Of a stretch of 64,000 nt of DNA, positions 35,451 through 50,107 are shown piece by piece. The position numbers and the translations under genes are program-made. How positions within the stretch are numbered: the first letter of the stretch is position 1; every line of letters starts with the position of its first letter. The stretch is taken from contig CM072801.1 of assembly GCA_037013495.1 (NCBI GenBank), forward strand, positions 109,499,816 through 109,563,815, read 5' to 3'. The stretch comes from Hippophae tibetana. Taxonomy: Eukaryota; Streptophyta; Magnoliopsida; Rosales; Elaeagnaceae. The notes under the pieces were generated by a model. The model saw nothing but the letters and a program-made list of their open reading frames with translations, was not told the DNA's origin and ran no database searches.

Positions 35451-38239
35451 GCTGAAAATGGAGTATCTATCTTCACATATCTATTTTTAGAATTTTAGAT
35501 TTAAAAAATTTTGTGCTTTGGAGGTTTTCTCCTCTCTTAAGTCACAATTTCCAAAAAGGGAAAGAAATTGTGTCCTTAAAGTCTTGTCTTTTATTTCAAT
35601 TTTGTTGACATTGTTTTCCACTTTGGATTTCATATCTTATTTTTCTTTAAAATCTTGTCATCTTTTACTTTTCTTTGTTTTATGTGTTCCACCTTTCTTT
35701 CTTATTGAGAAAAACAAGAGAGCTAATACAGTTCACAGTGTAAAAACAAAAAGAAGGTATTAATTGTGGTTGTAACTAAAAACTGTTATAACTTTTATTT
35801 TTTGCATCGAAATGAGTACTATAACATATCAAATCTGAAGCTCGTTCCGATGCCTAAAAACGCACCGTAGCAATAGTATATTTCCCCACTTTTCTCAACC
35901 CATATTTCATGGTTCCTACTACATAATGATGTCTTAAACTTTGGTCGCACCTTATTTCGTTGTAATCTCTTCTTGCTCTTTAGGATTTCAATTTTTTCAT
36001 CTTAGCCATATTCTTAGTAATTCAATCTTTCTTACTCCATTGAGTTCCAGCGTTCTTAGGTTGTCTGCAAAAGGGATTCGCATCGTTTGGGATCATAACC
36101 TTGGATGCTGAAAATGGAGTATCTATCTTCACATATCTATTTTTAGAATTTTAGATTTAAAAAATTTTGTGCTTTGGAGGTTTTCTCCTCTCTTAAGTCA
36201 CAATTTCCAAAAAGGGAAAGAAATTGTGTCCTTAAAGTCTTGTCTTTTATTTCAATTTTGTTGACATTGTTTTCCACTTTGGATTTCATATCTTATTTTT
36301 CTTTAAAATCTTGTCATCTTTTACTTTTCTTTGTTTTATATGTTCCACCTTTCTTTCTTCTTGAGAAAAACAAGAGAGCTAATACAGTTCACAGTGTAAA
36401 AACAAAAAGAAGGTATTAATTGTGGTTGTAACTAAAAATTGTTATAACTTTTATTTTGTGCATCGAAATGAGTACTATAACATATCAAATCTGAAGCTCG
36501 TTCCGATGCCTAAAAATGCACCGTAGCAATAGTATATTTCCCAACTTTTGTCAACCCAAATTTCATGGTGCATACTACATAATGATGTCTTAAACTTTGG
36601 TCGCACCTTATTTCGTTGTAATCTATTCTTGCTCTTTAGGATTTCAATTTGTTCATCTTAGCCATATTCTTAGTAATTCAATCTTTCTTATTCCATTGAG
36701 TTCCAGCGTTCTTAGGTTGTCCGCAAAAGGGATTCGCATCGTTTGGGATCATAACCTTGGTTGCTGAAAATGGTGTATCTACCTTCACATATCTATTTTA
36801 AGAATTTTAGGTTTAAAACATTTTGTGCTTTGGAGGTTTTCTCCTCTCTTAAGTCACAATTTCCAAAAAGGGAAAGAAATTGTGTCCTTAAAGTCTTGTC
36901 TTTTATTTCAATTTTGTAGACATTGTTTTCAACTTTGGATTTCATATCTTATTTTTCTTTAAAATCATGTCATCTTTTACTTTTCTTTGTTTTATGTGTT
37001 CCACCTTTCTTTCTTCTAGAGAAAAACAAGAGAGCTAATACAGTTCACAAAGTAAAAACAAAAAGAAGGTATTAATTGTGGTTGTAACTAAAAACTGTTA
37101 TAACTTTTATTTTGTGCATCGAAATGAGTACAATAACATATCAAATCTGTAGCTCGTTCCGATACCTAAAAACACACCGTAGCAATAGTATATTTCCCCA
37201 CTTTTGTCAACCCAAATTTCATGGTTCATACTACATAATGATGTCTTAAACTTTGGTCGCACCTTATTTCGTTGTAATCTCTTCTTGCTCTTTAGTATTT
37301 CAATTTGTTCATCTTCGCCATATTCTTAGTAATTCAATCTTTCTTATTCCATTGAGTTCCAGCGTTCTTAGGTTGTTCGCAAATGGGATTCGCATCGTTT
37401 GGGATCATAACCTTGGTTGCTAAAAATGGTGTATCTACCTTCACATATCTATTTTTAGAATTTTAGGTTTAAAAAATTTTGTGCTTTGGCGGTTTTCTCC
37501 TCTCTTAAGTCACAATTTCCAAAAAGAGAAAGAAATTGTGTCCTTAAAGTCTTGTCTTTTATTTCAATTTTGTAGACATTGTTTTCAACTTTGGATTTCA
37601 TATCTTATTTTTCTTTAAAATCTTGTCATCTTTTACTTTTCTTTGTTTTATGGGTTCCATCTTTCTTTCTTCTTGAGAAAAACAAGAGAGCTAATACAGT
37701 TCACAGTGTAAAAACAAAAAGAAGGTATTAATTGTGGTTGTAACTAAAAACTGTTATAACTTTTATTTTGTGCATCGAAATGAGTACTATAACATATCAA
37801 ATCTGAAGCTCCTTCCTATGCCTAAAAACGCACCGTAGCAATAGTATATTTCCCCACTTTTGTCAACCCAAATTTCATGGTTCATACTACATAATGATGT
37901 CTTAAACTTTGGTCGCACCTTATTTCGTTGTAATCTCTTCTTTCTCTTTAAGATTTCAATTTGTTCATCTTAGCCATATTCTTAGTAATTCAATCTTTCT
38001 TATTCCATTGAGTTCCAGCGTTCTTAGGTTGTCCGCAAAAGGGATTCGCATCGTTTGGGATCATAACCTTGGTTGCTGAAAAATGGAGTATCTACCTTCA
38101 CATATCTATTTTTAGAATTTTAGGTTTAAAAAATTTTGTGCTTTGGAGGTTTTCTCCTCTCTTAAGTCACAATTTCCAAAAAGAGAAAGAAATTGTGTCC
38201 TTAAAGTCTTGTCTTTTATTTCAATTTTGTTGACATTGT

Positions 38240-39550
38240 TTTCCACTTTGGATTTCATATCTTATTTTTCTTTAAAATCTTGTCATCTTTTACTTTTCTT
38301 TGTTTTATGTGTTCCACCTTTCATTCTTCTTGAGAAAAACAAGAGAGCTAATACAGTTCACAATGTAAAAACAAAAAGAAGGTATTAATTGTGGTTGTAA
38401 CTAAAAACTGTTATAACTTTTATTTTGTGCATCGAAATGAGTACTATAACATATCAAATATGAAGCTCGTTCCGATCCTATAAACGCACCGTAGCAATAG
38501 TATATTTCCCCACTTTTGTCAACCCAAATTTCATGGTTCATACTACATAATGATGTCTTAAACTTTGAACGCACCTTATTTCGTTGTAATCTCTTCTTGC
38601 TCTTTAGTATTTCAATTTGTTCCTCTTCGCCATATTCTTAGTAATTCAATCTTTCTTATTCCATTGAGTTACAGCGTTCTTAGGTTGTCCGCAAAAGGGA
38701 TTCGCATAATTTGGGATCATAACCTTGGTTGCTAAAAATGGTGTATCTACCTTCACATATCTATTTTTAGAATTTTAGGTTTAAAATATTTTGTGCTTTG
38801 GAGGTATTCTCCTCTCTTAAGTCACAATTTTCAAAAAGAGAAAGAAATTGTGTCCTTAAAGTCTTGTCTTTTATTTCAATTTTGTTGACATTGTTTTCCA
38901 CTTTGGATGTCATATCTTATTTTTCTTTAAAATCTTGTCATCTTTTACTTTTCTTTGTTTTATGTGTTCCACCTTTCATTCTTCTTGAGAAAAACAAGAG
39001 AGCTAATACAGTTCACAATGTAAAAACAAAAAGAAGGTATTAATTGTGGTTGTAACTAAAAACTGTTATAACTTTTATTTTGTGCATCGAAATGAGTACT
39101 TTAACATATCAAATCTGAAGCTCGTTCCGAAGCCTAAAAACGCACCGTAGCAATAGTATATTTCCCCACTTTTGTCAACCCAAATTTCATGGTTCATACT
39201 ACATAATGATGTCTTAAACTTTGGTCGCACCTTATTTCGTTGTAATCTCTTCTTGCTCTTTAGGATTTCAACTTGTTCATCTTAGCCATATTCTTAGTAA
39301 TTCAATCTTTTTTACTCCATTGAGTTCCAGCGTTCTTAGGTTGTCCGCAAAAGGGATTCGCATCGTTTGGGATCATAACCTTGGATGCTGAAAATGGAGT
39401 ATCTATCTTCACATATCTATTTTTAGAATTTTAGATTTAAAAAATTTTGTGCTTTGGCGGTTTTCTCCTCTCTTAAGTCACAATTTCCAAAAAGGGAAAG
39501 AAATTGTGTCCTTAAAGTCTTGTCTTTTATTTCAATTTTGTAGACATTGT
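38240..39550 (+). repeat. Tandem dimer (1,311 bp), left copy
   Basis: Two monomers repeat directly at 39551-40861. Both copies share aaatatgaag, gagttacagcg, ggaggtattctcc, gtactttaac, gaagcctaaaaac, ttcaacttg, cttttttactcc and ggatgctgaaaatgg. I noticed no difference. Confidence 0.85.
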
Positions 39551-40861
39551 TTTCCACTTTGGATTTCATATCTTATTTTTCTTTAAAATCTTGTCATCTT
39601 TTACTTTTCTTTGTTTTATGTGTTCCACCTTTCATTCTTCTTGAGAAAAACAAGAGAGCTAATACAGTTCACAATGTAAAAACAAAAAGAAGGTATTAAT
39701 TGTGGTTGTAACTAAAAACTGTTATAACTTTTATTTTGTGCATCGAAATGAGTACTATAACATATCAAATATGAAGCTCGTTCCGATCCTATAAACGCAC
39801 CGTAGCAATAGTATATTTCCCCACTTTTGTCAACCCAAATTTCATGGTTCATACTACATAATGATGTCTTAAACTTTGAACGCACCTTATTTCGTTGTAA
39901 TCTCTTCTTGCTCTTTAGTATTTCAATTTGTTCCTCTTCGCCATATTCTTAGTAATTCAATCTTTCTTATTCCATTGAGTTACAGCGTTCTTAGGTTGTC
40001 CGCAAAAGGGATTCGCATAATTTGGGATCATAACCTTGGTTGCTAAAAATGGTGTATCTACCTTCACATATCTATTTTTAGAATTTTAGGTTTAAAATAT
40101 TTTGTGCTTTGGAGGTATTCTCCTCTCTTAAGTCACAATTTTCAAAAAGAGAAAGAAATTGTGTCCTTAAAGTCTTGTCTTTTATTTCAATTTTGTTGAC
40201 ATTGTTTTCCACTTTGGATGTCATATCTTATTTTTCTTTAAAATCTTGTCATCTTTTACTTTTCTTTGTTTTATGTGTTCCACCTTTCATTCTTCTTGAG
40301 AAAAACAAGAGAGCTAATACAGTTCACAATGTAAAAACAAAAAGAAGGTATTAATTGTGGTTGTAACTAAAAACTGTTATAACTTTTATTTTGTGCATCG
40401 AAATGAGTACTTTAACATATCAAATCTGAAGCTCGTTCCGAAGCCTAAAAACGCACCGTAGCAATAGTATATTTCCCCACTTTTGTCAACCCAAATTTCA
40501 TGGTTCATACTACATAATGATGTCTTAAACTTTGGTCGCACCTTATTTCGTTGTAATCTCTTCTTGCTCTTTAGGATTTCAACTTGTTCATCTTAGCCAT
40601 ATTCTTAGTAATTCAATCTTTTTTACTCCATTGAGTTCCAGCGTTCTTAGGTTGTCCGCAAAAGGGATTCGCATCGTTTGGGATCATAACCTTGGATGCT
40701 GAAAATGGAGTATCTATCTTCACATATCTATTTTTAGAATTTTAGATTTAAAAAATTTTGTGCTTTGGCGGTTTTCTCCTCTCTTAAGTCACAATTTCCA
40801 AAAAGGGAAAGAAATTGTGTCCTTAAAGTCTTGTCTTTTATTTCAATTTTGTAGACATTGT
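39551..40861 (+). repeat. Tandem dimer (1,311 bp), right copy
   Basis: Immediate copy of 38240-39550. It ends where ttttcaacttt follows, whereas the left copy continues with ttttccacttt. Confidence 0.85.
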
Positions 40862-42372
40862 TTTCAACTTTGGATTTCATATCTTATTTTTCTTTAAAAT
40901 CTTGTCATCTTTTACTTTTCTTTGTTTTATGGGTTCCATCTTTCTTTCTTATTGAGAAAAACAAGAGAGCTAATACAGTTCACAGTGTAAAAACAAAAAG
41001 AAGGTATTAATTGTGGTTGTAACTAAAAACTGTTATAACTTTTATTTTGTGCATCGAAATGAGTACTATAACATATCCAATCTGAAGCTCCTTCCGATGC
41101 CTAAAAACGCACCGTAGCAATAGTATATTTCCCCACTTTTGTCAACCCAAATTTCATGGTTCATACTACATAATGATGTCTTAAACTTTAGTCGCACCTT
41201 ATTTCGTTGTAATCTCTTCTTTCTCTTTAAGATTTCAATTTGTTCATCTTAGCCATATTCTTAGTAATTCAATCTTTCTTATTCCATTGAGTTCCAGCGT
41301 TCTTAGGTTGTCCGCAAAATGGATTCGCATCGTTTGGGATCATAACCTTGGTTGCTGAAAAATGGAGTATCTACCTTCACATATCTATTTTTAGAATTTT
41401 AAGTTTAAAAAATTTTGTGCTTTGGAGGTTTTCTCCTCTCTTAAGTCACAATTTCCAAAAAGAGAAAGAAATTGTGTCCTTAAAGTCTTGTCTTTTATTT
41501 CAATTTTGTTGACATTGTTTTCCACTTTGGATTTCATATCTTATTTTTCTTTAAAATCTTGTCATCTTTTACTTTTCTTTGTTTTATGTGTTCCACCTTT
41601 CTTTCTTCTTGAGAAAAATAAGAGAGCTAATACAGTTCACAAAGTAAAAACAAAAAGAAGGTATTAATTGTGGTTGTAACTAAAAACTGTTATAACTTTT
41701 ATTTTGTGCATCGAAATGAGTACTATAACATATCAAATGTGAAGCTCGTTCCGATCCTATAAACGCACCGTAGCAATAGTATATTTCCCCACTTTTGTCA
41801 ACCCAAATTTCATGGTTCATACTACATAATGATGTCTTAAACTTTGAACGCACCTTATTTCGTTGTAATCTCTTCTTGCTCTTTAGTATTTCAATTTGTT
41901 CCTCTTCGCCATATTCTTAGTAATTCAATCAATCTTATTCCATTGAGTTCCAGCGTTCTTAGGTTGTCCGCAAAAGGGATTCGCATAATTTGGGATCATA
42001 ACCTTGGTTGCTAAAAATGGTGTATCTACCTTCACATATCCATTTTTAGAATTTTAGGTTTAAAATATTTTGTGCTTTGGAGGTTTTCTCCTCTCTTAAG
42101 TCACAATTTTCAAAAAGAGAAAGAAATTGTGTCCTTAAAGTCTTGTCTTTTATTTCAATTTTGTTGACATTGTTTTCCACTTTGGATGTCATATCTTATT
42201 TTTCTTTAAAATCTTGTCATCTTTTACTTTTCTTTGTTTTATGTGTTCCACCTTTCATTCTTCTTGAGAAAAACAAGAGAGCTAATATAGTTCACAATGT
42301 AAAAACAAAAAGAAGGTATTAATTGTGGTTGTAACTAAAAACTGTTATAACTTTTATTTTGTGCATCGAAAT
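39750..42372 (+). repeat. Four-monomer repeat (2,623 bp) of C-A-B-C type, left copy
   Basis: Register points 40109, 40765, 41422 and 42077 pair with 42732, 43388, 44045 and 44700. The unit order is the same as in the 1-7.9 kb higher-order repeat. Differences such as tatccaatctg (41076) against tatcaaatatg (43700), and tatccattttt (42038), show moderate divergence. Confidence 0.75.
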
Positions 42373-45300
42373 GAGTACTATAACATATCAAATATGAAGC
42401 TCGTTCCGATCCTATAAACGCACCGTAGCAATAGTATATTTCCCCACTTTTGTCAACCCAAATTTCATGGTTCATACTACATAATGATGTCTTAAACTTT
42501 GAACGCACCTTATTTCGTTGTAATCTCTTCTTGCTCTTTAGTATTTCAATTTGTTCCTCTTCGCCATATTCTTAGTAATTCAATCTTTCTTATTCCATTG
42601 AGTTACAGCGTTCTTAGGTTGTCCGCAAAAGGGATTCGCATAATTTGGGATCATAACCTTGGTTGCTAAAAATGGTGTATCTACCTTCACATATCTATTT
42701 TTAGAATTTTAGGTTTAAAATATTTTGTGCTTTGGAGGTTTTCTCCTCTCTTAAGTCACAATTTTCAAAAAGAGAAAGAAATTGTGTCCTTAAAGTCTTG
42801 TCTTTTATTTCAATTTTGTTGACATTGTTTTCCACTTTGGATGTCATATCTTATTTTTCTTTAAAATCTTGTCATCTTTTACTTTTCTTTGTTTTATGTG
42901 TTCCACCTTTCATTCTTCTTGAGAAAAACAAGAGAGCTAATACAGTTCACAATGTAAAAACAAAAAGAAGGTATTAATTGTGGTTGTAACTAAAAACTGT
43001 TATAACTTTTATTTTGTGCATCGAAATGAGTACTTTAACATATCAAATCTGAAGCTCGTTCCGAAGCCTAAAAACGCACCGTAGCAATAGTATATTTCCC
43101 CACTTTTGTCAACCCAAATTTCATGGTTCATACTACATAATGATGTCTTAAACTTTGGTCGCACCTTATTTCGTTGTAATCTCTTCTTGCTCTTTAGGAT
43201 TTCAACTTGTTCATCTTAGCCATATTCTTAGTAATTCAATCTTTTTTACTCCATTGAGTTCCAGCGTTCTTAGGTTGTCCGCAAAAGGGATTCGCATCGT
43301 TTGGGATCATAACCTTGGATGCTGAAAATGGAGTATATATCTTCACATATCTATTTTTAGAATTTTAGATTTAAAAAATTTTGTGCTTTGGCGGTTTTCT
43401 CCTCTCTTAAGTCACAATTTCCAAAAAGGGAAAGAAATTGTGTCCTTAAAGTCTTGTCTTTTATTTCAATTTTGTAGACATTGTTTTCAACTTTGGATTT
43501 CATATCTTATTTTTCTTTAAAATCTTGTCATCTTTTACTTTTCTTTGTTTTATGGGTTCCATCTTTCTTTCTTATTGAGAAAAACAAGAGAGCTAATACA
43601 GTTCACAGTGTAAAAACAAAAAGAAGGTATTAATTGTGGTTGTAACTAAAAACTGTTATAACTTTTATTTTGTGCATCGAAATGAGTACTATAACATATC
43701 AAATATGAAGCTCCTTCCGATGCCTAAAAACGCACCGTAGCAATAGTATATTTCCCCACTTTTGTCAACCCAAATTTCATGGTTCATACTACATAATGAT
43801 GTCTTAAACTTTAGTCGCACCTTATTTCGTTGTAATCTCTTCTTTCTCTTTAAGATTTCAATTTGTTCATCTTAGCCATATTCTTAGTAATTCAATCTTT
43901 CTTATTCCATTGAGTTCCAGCGTTCTTAGGTTGTCCGCAAAAGGGATTCGCATCGTTTGGGATCATAACCTTGGTTGCTGAAAAATGGAGTATCTACCTT
44001 CACATATCTATTTTTAGAATTTTAGGTTTAAAAAATTTTGTGCTTTGGAGGTTTTCTCCTCTCTTAAGTCACAATTTCCAAAAAGAGAAAGAAATTGTGT
44101 CCTTAAAGTCTTGTCTTTTATTTCAATTTTGTTGACATTGTTTTCCACTTTGGATTTCATATCTTATTTTTCTTTAAAATCTTGTCATCTTTTACTTTTC
44201 TTTGTTTTATGTGTTACACCTTTCTTTCTTCTTGAGAAAAATAAGAGAGCTAATACAGTTCACAAAGTAAAAACAAAAAGAAGGTATTAATTGTGGTTGT
44301 AACTAAAAACTGTTATAACTTTTATTTTGTGCATCGAAATGAGTACTATAACATATCAAATGTGAAGCTCGTTCCGATCCTATAAACGCACCGTAGCAAT
44401 AGTATATTTCCCCACTTTTGTCAACCGAAATTTCATGGTTCATACTACATAATGATGTCTTAAACTTTGAACGCACCTTATTTCGTTGTAATCTCTTCTT
44501 GCTCTTTAGTATTTCAATTTGTTCCTCTTCGCCATATTCTTAGTAATTCAATCAATCTTATTCCATTGAGTTCTAGCGTTCTTAGGTTGTCCACAAAAGG
44601 GATTCGCATAATTTGGGATCATAACCTTGGTTGCTAAAAATGGTGTATCTACCTTCACATATCTATTTTTAGAATTTTAGGTTTAAAATATTTTGTGCTT
44701 TGGAGGTTTTCTCCTCTCTTAAGTCACAATTTTCAAAAAGAGAAAGAAATTGTGTCCTTAAAGTCTTGTCTTTTATTTCAATTTTGTTGACATTGTTTTC
44801 CACTTTGGATGTCATATCTTATTTTTCTTTAAAATCTTGTCATCTTTTACTTTTCTTTGTTTTATGTGTTCCACCTTTCATTCTTCTTGAGAAAAACAAG
44901 AGAGCTAATACAGTTCACAATGTAAAAACAAAAAGAAGGTATTAATTGTGGTTGTAACTAAAAACTGTTATAACTTTTATTTTGTGCATCGAAATGAGTA
45001 CTATAACATATCAAATCTGAAGCTCGTTCCGATGCCTAAAAACGCACCGTAGCAATAGTATATTTCCCCACTTTTGTCAACCCAAATTTCATGGTTCATA
45101 CTACATAATGATGTCTTAAACTTTGGTCGCACCTTATTTCGTTGTAATCTCTTCTTGCTCTTTAGGATTTCAATTTGTTCATCTTAGCCATATTCTTACT
45201 AATTCAATCTTTCTTATTCCATTGAGTTCCAGTATTCTTAGGGTGTCCGCAAAAGGGATTCGCATCGTTTGGGATCATAACCTTGGATGTGGAAAATGGA

Positions 45301-47405
45301 GTATCTATCTTCACATATCTATTTTTAGAATTTTAGATTTAAAAAATTTTGTGCTTTGGAGGTTTTCTCCTCTCTTAAGTCACAATTTCCAAAAAGAGAA
45401 AGAAATTGTGTCCTTAAAGTCTTGTCTTTTATTTCAATTTTGTTGACATTGTTTTCCACTTTGGATTTTATATCTTATTTTTCTTTAAAATCTTGTCATC
45501 TTTTACTTTTCTTTGTTTTATGTGTTCCACCTTTCTTTCTTCTTGAGAAAAACAAGAAAGCTAATACAGTTCACAAAGTAAAAACAAAAAGAAGGTATTA
45601 ATTGTGGTTGTAACTAAAAACTGTTATAACTTTTATTTTGTGCATCGAAATGAGTACTATAACATATCAAATATGAAGCTCGTTCCGATCCTATAAACGC
45701 ACCGTAGCAATAGTTTATTTCCCCACTTTTGTCAACCCAAATTTCATGGTTCATACTACATAATGATGTCTTAAATTTTGAACGCACCTTATTTCGTTGT
45801 AATCTCTTCTTGCTCTTTAGTATTTCAATTTGTTCCTCTTCGCCATATTCTTAGTAATTCAATCTTTCTTATTCCATTGAGTTCTAGCGTTCTTAGGTTG
45901 TCCGCAAAAGGGATTCGCATAATTTGGGATCATAACCTTGGTTGCTAAAAATGGTGTATCTACCTTCACATATCTATTTTTAGAATTTTAGGTTTAAAAT
46001 ATTTTGTGCTTTGGAGGTTTTCTCCTCTCTTAAGTCACAATTTTCAAAAAGAGAAAGAAATTGTGTCCTTAAAGTCTTGTCTTTTATTTCAATTTTGTTG
46101 ACATTGTTTTCCACTTTGGATTTCATATCTTATTTTTCTTTAAAATCTTGTCATCTTTTACTTTTCTTTGTTTTATGTGTTCCACCTTTCTTTATTCTTG
46201 AGAAAAATAAGAGAGCTAATACAGTTCACAAAGTAAAAACAAAAAGAAGGTATTAATTGTGGTTGTAACTAAAAACTGTTATAACTTTTATTTTGTGCAT
46301 CGAAATGAGTACTATAACATATCAAATGTGAAGCTCGTTCTGATCCTATAAACGCACCGTAGCAATAGTATATTTCCCCACTTTTGTCAACCCAAATTTC
46401 ATGGTTCATACTACATAATGATGTCTTAAACTTTGAACGCACCTTATTTCGTTGTAATCTCTTCTTGCTCTTTAGTATTTCAATTTGTTCCTCTTCGCCA
46501 TATTCTTAGTAATTCAATCAATCTTATTCCATTGAGTTCCAGCGTTGTTAGGTTGTCCGCAAAAGGGATTCGCATAATTTGGGATCATAACCTTGGTTGC
46601 TAAAAATGGTGTATCTACCTTCACATATCTATTTTTAGAATTTTAGGTTTAAAATATTTTGTGCTTTGGAGGTTTTCTCCTCTCTTAAGTCACAATTTTC
46701 AAAAAGAGAAAGAAATTGTGTCCTTAAAGTCTTGTCTTTTATTTCAATTTTGTTGACATTGTTTTCCACTTTGGATGTCATATCTTATTTTTCTTTAAAA
46801 TCTTGTCATCTTTTACTTTTCTTTGTTTTATGTGTTCCACCTTTCATTCTTCTTGAGAAAAAGAAGAGAGCTAATACAGTTCACAATGTAAAAACAAAAA
46901 GAAGGTATTAATTGTGGTTGTAACTAAAAACTGTTATAACTTTTATTTTGTGCATCGAAATGAGTACTATAACATATCAAATCTGAAGCTCGTTCCGATG
47001 CCTAAAAACGCACCGTAGCAATAGTATATTTCCCCACTTTTGTCAACCCAAATTTCATGGTTCATACTACATAATGATGTCTTAAACTTTGGTCGCACCT
47101 TATTTCGTTGTAATCTCTTCTTGCTCTTTAGGATTTCAATTTGTTCATCTTAGCCATATTCTTACTAATTCAATCTTTCTTATTCCATTGAGTTCCAGTA
47201 TTCTTAGGGTGTCCGCAAAAGGGATTCGCATCGTTTGGGATCATAACCTTGGATGTGGAAAATGGAGTATCTATCTTCACATATCTATTTTTAGAATTTT
47301 AGATTTAAAAAATTTTGTGCTTTGGAGGTTTTCTCCTCTCTTAAGTCACAATTTCCAAAAAGAGAAAGAAATTGTGTCCTTAAAGTCTTGTCTTTTATTT
47401 CAATT
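40415..47405 (+). repeat. Seven-kb duplicated block, offset 14,425 bp (22 monomers), left copy
   Basis: Register points 40765, 41422, 42077, 42732, 43388, 44045, 44700, 45356, 46011 and 46666 each have a partner exactly 14,425 bp downstream. Shared rare markers include tatccaatctg, caaaatggattcg, tatccattttt, the gtgttacacc type B unit, caaccgaaatttc, gagttctagcg, gggtgtccgc, ggattttatatc, caagaaagc and ctttattcttgag. The same markers occur in the same order at the partner site. Confidence 0.87.
42373..44995 (+). repeat. Four-monomer repeat (2,623 bp), right copy
   Basis: Partner of 39750-42372. It contains the first gtgttacacc sub-variant of type B, which recurs at four later units. Confidence 0.75.
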
Positions 47406-50107
47406 TTGTTGACATTGTTTTCCACTTTGGATTTCATATCTTATTTTTCTTTAAAATCTTGTCATCTTTTACTTTTCTTTGTTTTATGTGTTCCACCTTT
47501 CTTTCTTCTTGAGAAAAACAAGAGAGCTAATACAGTTCACAGTGTAAAAACAAAAAGAAGGTATTAATTGTGGTTTTAACTAAAAACTGTTATAACTTTT
47601 ATTTTGTACATCGAAATGAGTACTATAACATATCAAATCTGAAGCTCTTTCCGATGCCTAAAAACGCACCGTAGCAATAGTATATTTCCCCACTTTTGTC
47701 ACCCAAATTTCATGGTGCATACTACATAATGATGTCTTAAATTTTGGTCACACCTTATTTCGTTGTAATCTCTTCTTGCTCTTTAGGATTTCAATTTGTT
47801 CATCTTAGCCATATTCTTAGTAATTCAATCTTTCTTATTCCATTGAGTTCCAGCGTTCTTAGGTTATCCGCAAAAGGGATTCGCATCGTTTGGGATCATA
47901 ACCTTGGTTGCTGAAAATGGTGTATCTACCTTCACATATCTATTTTAAGAATTTTAGGTTTAAAAAATTTTGTGCTTTGGAGGTTTTCTCCTCCCTTAAG
48001 TCACAATTTGCAAAAAGAGAAAGAAATTGTGTCCTTAAAGTCTTGTCTTTTATTTCAATTTTGTAGACATTGTTTTCAACTTTGGATTTCATATCTTATT
48101 TTTCTTTAAAATCATGTCATCTTTTACTTTTCTATGTTTTATGTGTTCCACCTTTCTTTCTTCTTGAGAAAAACAAGAGAGCTAATACAGTTCACAGTGT
48201 AAAAACAAAAAGAAGGTATTAATTGTGGTTGTAACTAAAAACTGTTATAACTTTTATTTTGTGCATCGAAATGAGTACTATAACATATCAAATCTGAAGC
48301 TCGTTCCGATGCCTAAAAACGCACCGTAGCTATAGTATATTTCCCCACTTTTGTCAACCCAAATTTCATGGTGCATACTACATAATGATGTCTTAAACTT
48401 TGGTCGCACCTTATTTCGTTGTAATCTATTCTTGCTCTTTAGGATTTCAATTTGTTCATCTTCGCCATATTCTTAGTAATTCAATCTTTCTTATTCCATT
48501 GAGTTCCAGCGTTCTTAGGTTGTCCACAAAAGGGATTCGCATCGTTTGGGATCATAACCTTGGTTGCTAAAAATGGTGTATCTACCTTCACATATCTATT
48601 TTTAGAATTTTAGGTTTAAAATATTTTGTGCTTTGGAGGTTTTCTCCTCTCTTAAGTCACAATTTCCAAAAAGAGAAAGAAATTGTGTCCTTAAAGTCTT
48701 GTCTTTTATTTCAATTTTGTTGACATTGTTTTCCACTTTGGATTTCATATCTTATTTTTCTTTAAAATCTTGTCATCTTTTACTTTTCTTTGTTTTATGT
48801 GTTACACCTTTCTTTCTTCTTGAGAAAAATAAGAGAGCTAATACAGTTCACAAAGTAAAAACAAAAAGAAGGTATTAATTGTGGTTGTAACTAAAAACTG
48901 TTATAACTTTTATTTTGTGCATCGAAATGAGTACTATAACATATCAAATGTGAAGCTCGTTCCGATCCTATAAACGCACCGTAGCAATAGTATATTTCCC
49001 CACTTTTGTCAACCGAAATTTCATGGTTCATACTACATAATGATGTCTTAAACTTTGAACGCACCTTATTTCGTTGTAATCTCTTCTTGCTCTTTAGTAT
49101 TTCAATTTGTTCCTCTTCGCCATATTCTTAGTAATTCAATCAATCTTATTCCATTGAGTTCTAGCGTTCTTAGGTTGTCCGCAAAAGGGATTCGCATAAT
49201 TTGGGATCATAACCTTGGTTGCTAAAAATGGTGTATCTACCTTCACATATCTATTTTTAGAATTTTAGGTTTAAAATATTTTGTGCTTTGGAGGTTTTCT
49301 CCTCTCTTAAGTCACAATTTTCAAAAAGAGAAAGAAATTGTGTCCTTAAAGTCTTGTCTTTTATTTCAATTTTGTTGACATTGTTTTCCACTTTGGATTT
49401 CATATCTTATTTTTCTTTAAAATCTTGTCGTCTTTTACTTTTCTTTGTTTTATGTGTTCCACCTTTCTTTCTTCTTGAGAAAAACAAGAGAGCTAATACA
49501 GTTAACAGTGTAAAAACAAAAAGAAGGTATTAATTGTGGTTGTAACTAAAAATTGTTATAACTTTTATTTTGTGCATCGAAATGAGTACTATAACATATC
49601 AAATCTGAAGCTCGTTCCGAAGCCTAAAAACGCACCGTAGCAATAGTATATTTCCCCACTTTTGTCAACCCAAATTTCATGGTTCATACTACATAATGAT
49701 GTCTTAAACTTTGGTCGCACCTTATTTCGTTGTAATCTCTTCTTGCTCTTTAGGATTTCAACTTGTTCATCTTAGCCATATTCTTAGTAATTCAATCTTT
49801 TTTACTCCATTGAGTTCCAACGTTCTTAGGTTGTCCGCAAAAGGGATTCGCATCGTTTGGGATCATAACCTTGGATGCTGAAAATGGAGTATCTATCTTC
49901 ACATATCTATTTTTAGAATTTTAGATTTAAAAAATTTTGTGCTTTGGCGGTTTTCTCCTCTCTTAAGTCACAATTTCCAAAAAGGGAAAGAAATTGTGTC
50001 CTTAAAGTCTTGTCTTTTATTTCAATTTTGTAGACATTGTTTTCAACTTTGGATTTCATATCTTATTTTTCTTTAAAATCTTGTCATCTTTTACTTTTCT
50101 TTGTTTT
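47030..50107 (+). repeat. Five-monomer tandem duplication (3,278 bp offset), left copy
   Basis: Register points 47322, 47977, 48633, 49288 and 49944 pair with 50600, 51255, 51911, 52566 and 53222. Over about 3.08 kb I counted five differences by eye. Shared rare markers include cacaatttgcaaaaag, gtgttacacc, cttgtcgtc, gttaacagtg and ggcggttttc. Confidence 0.87.
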
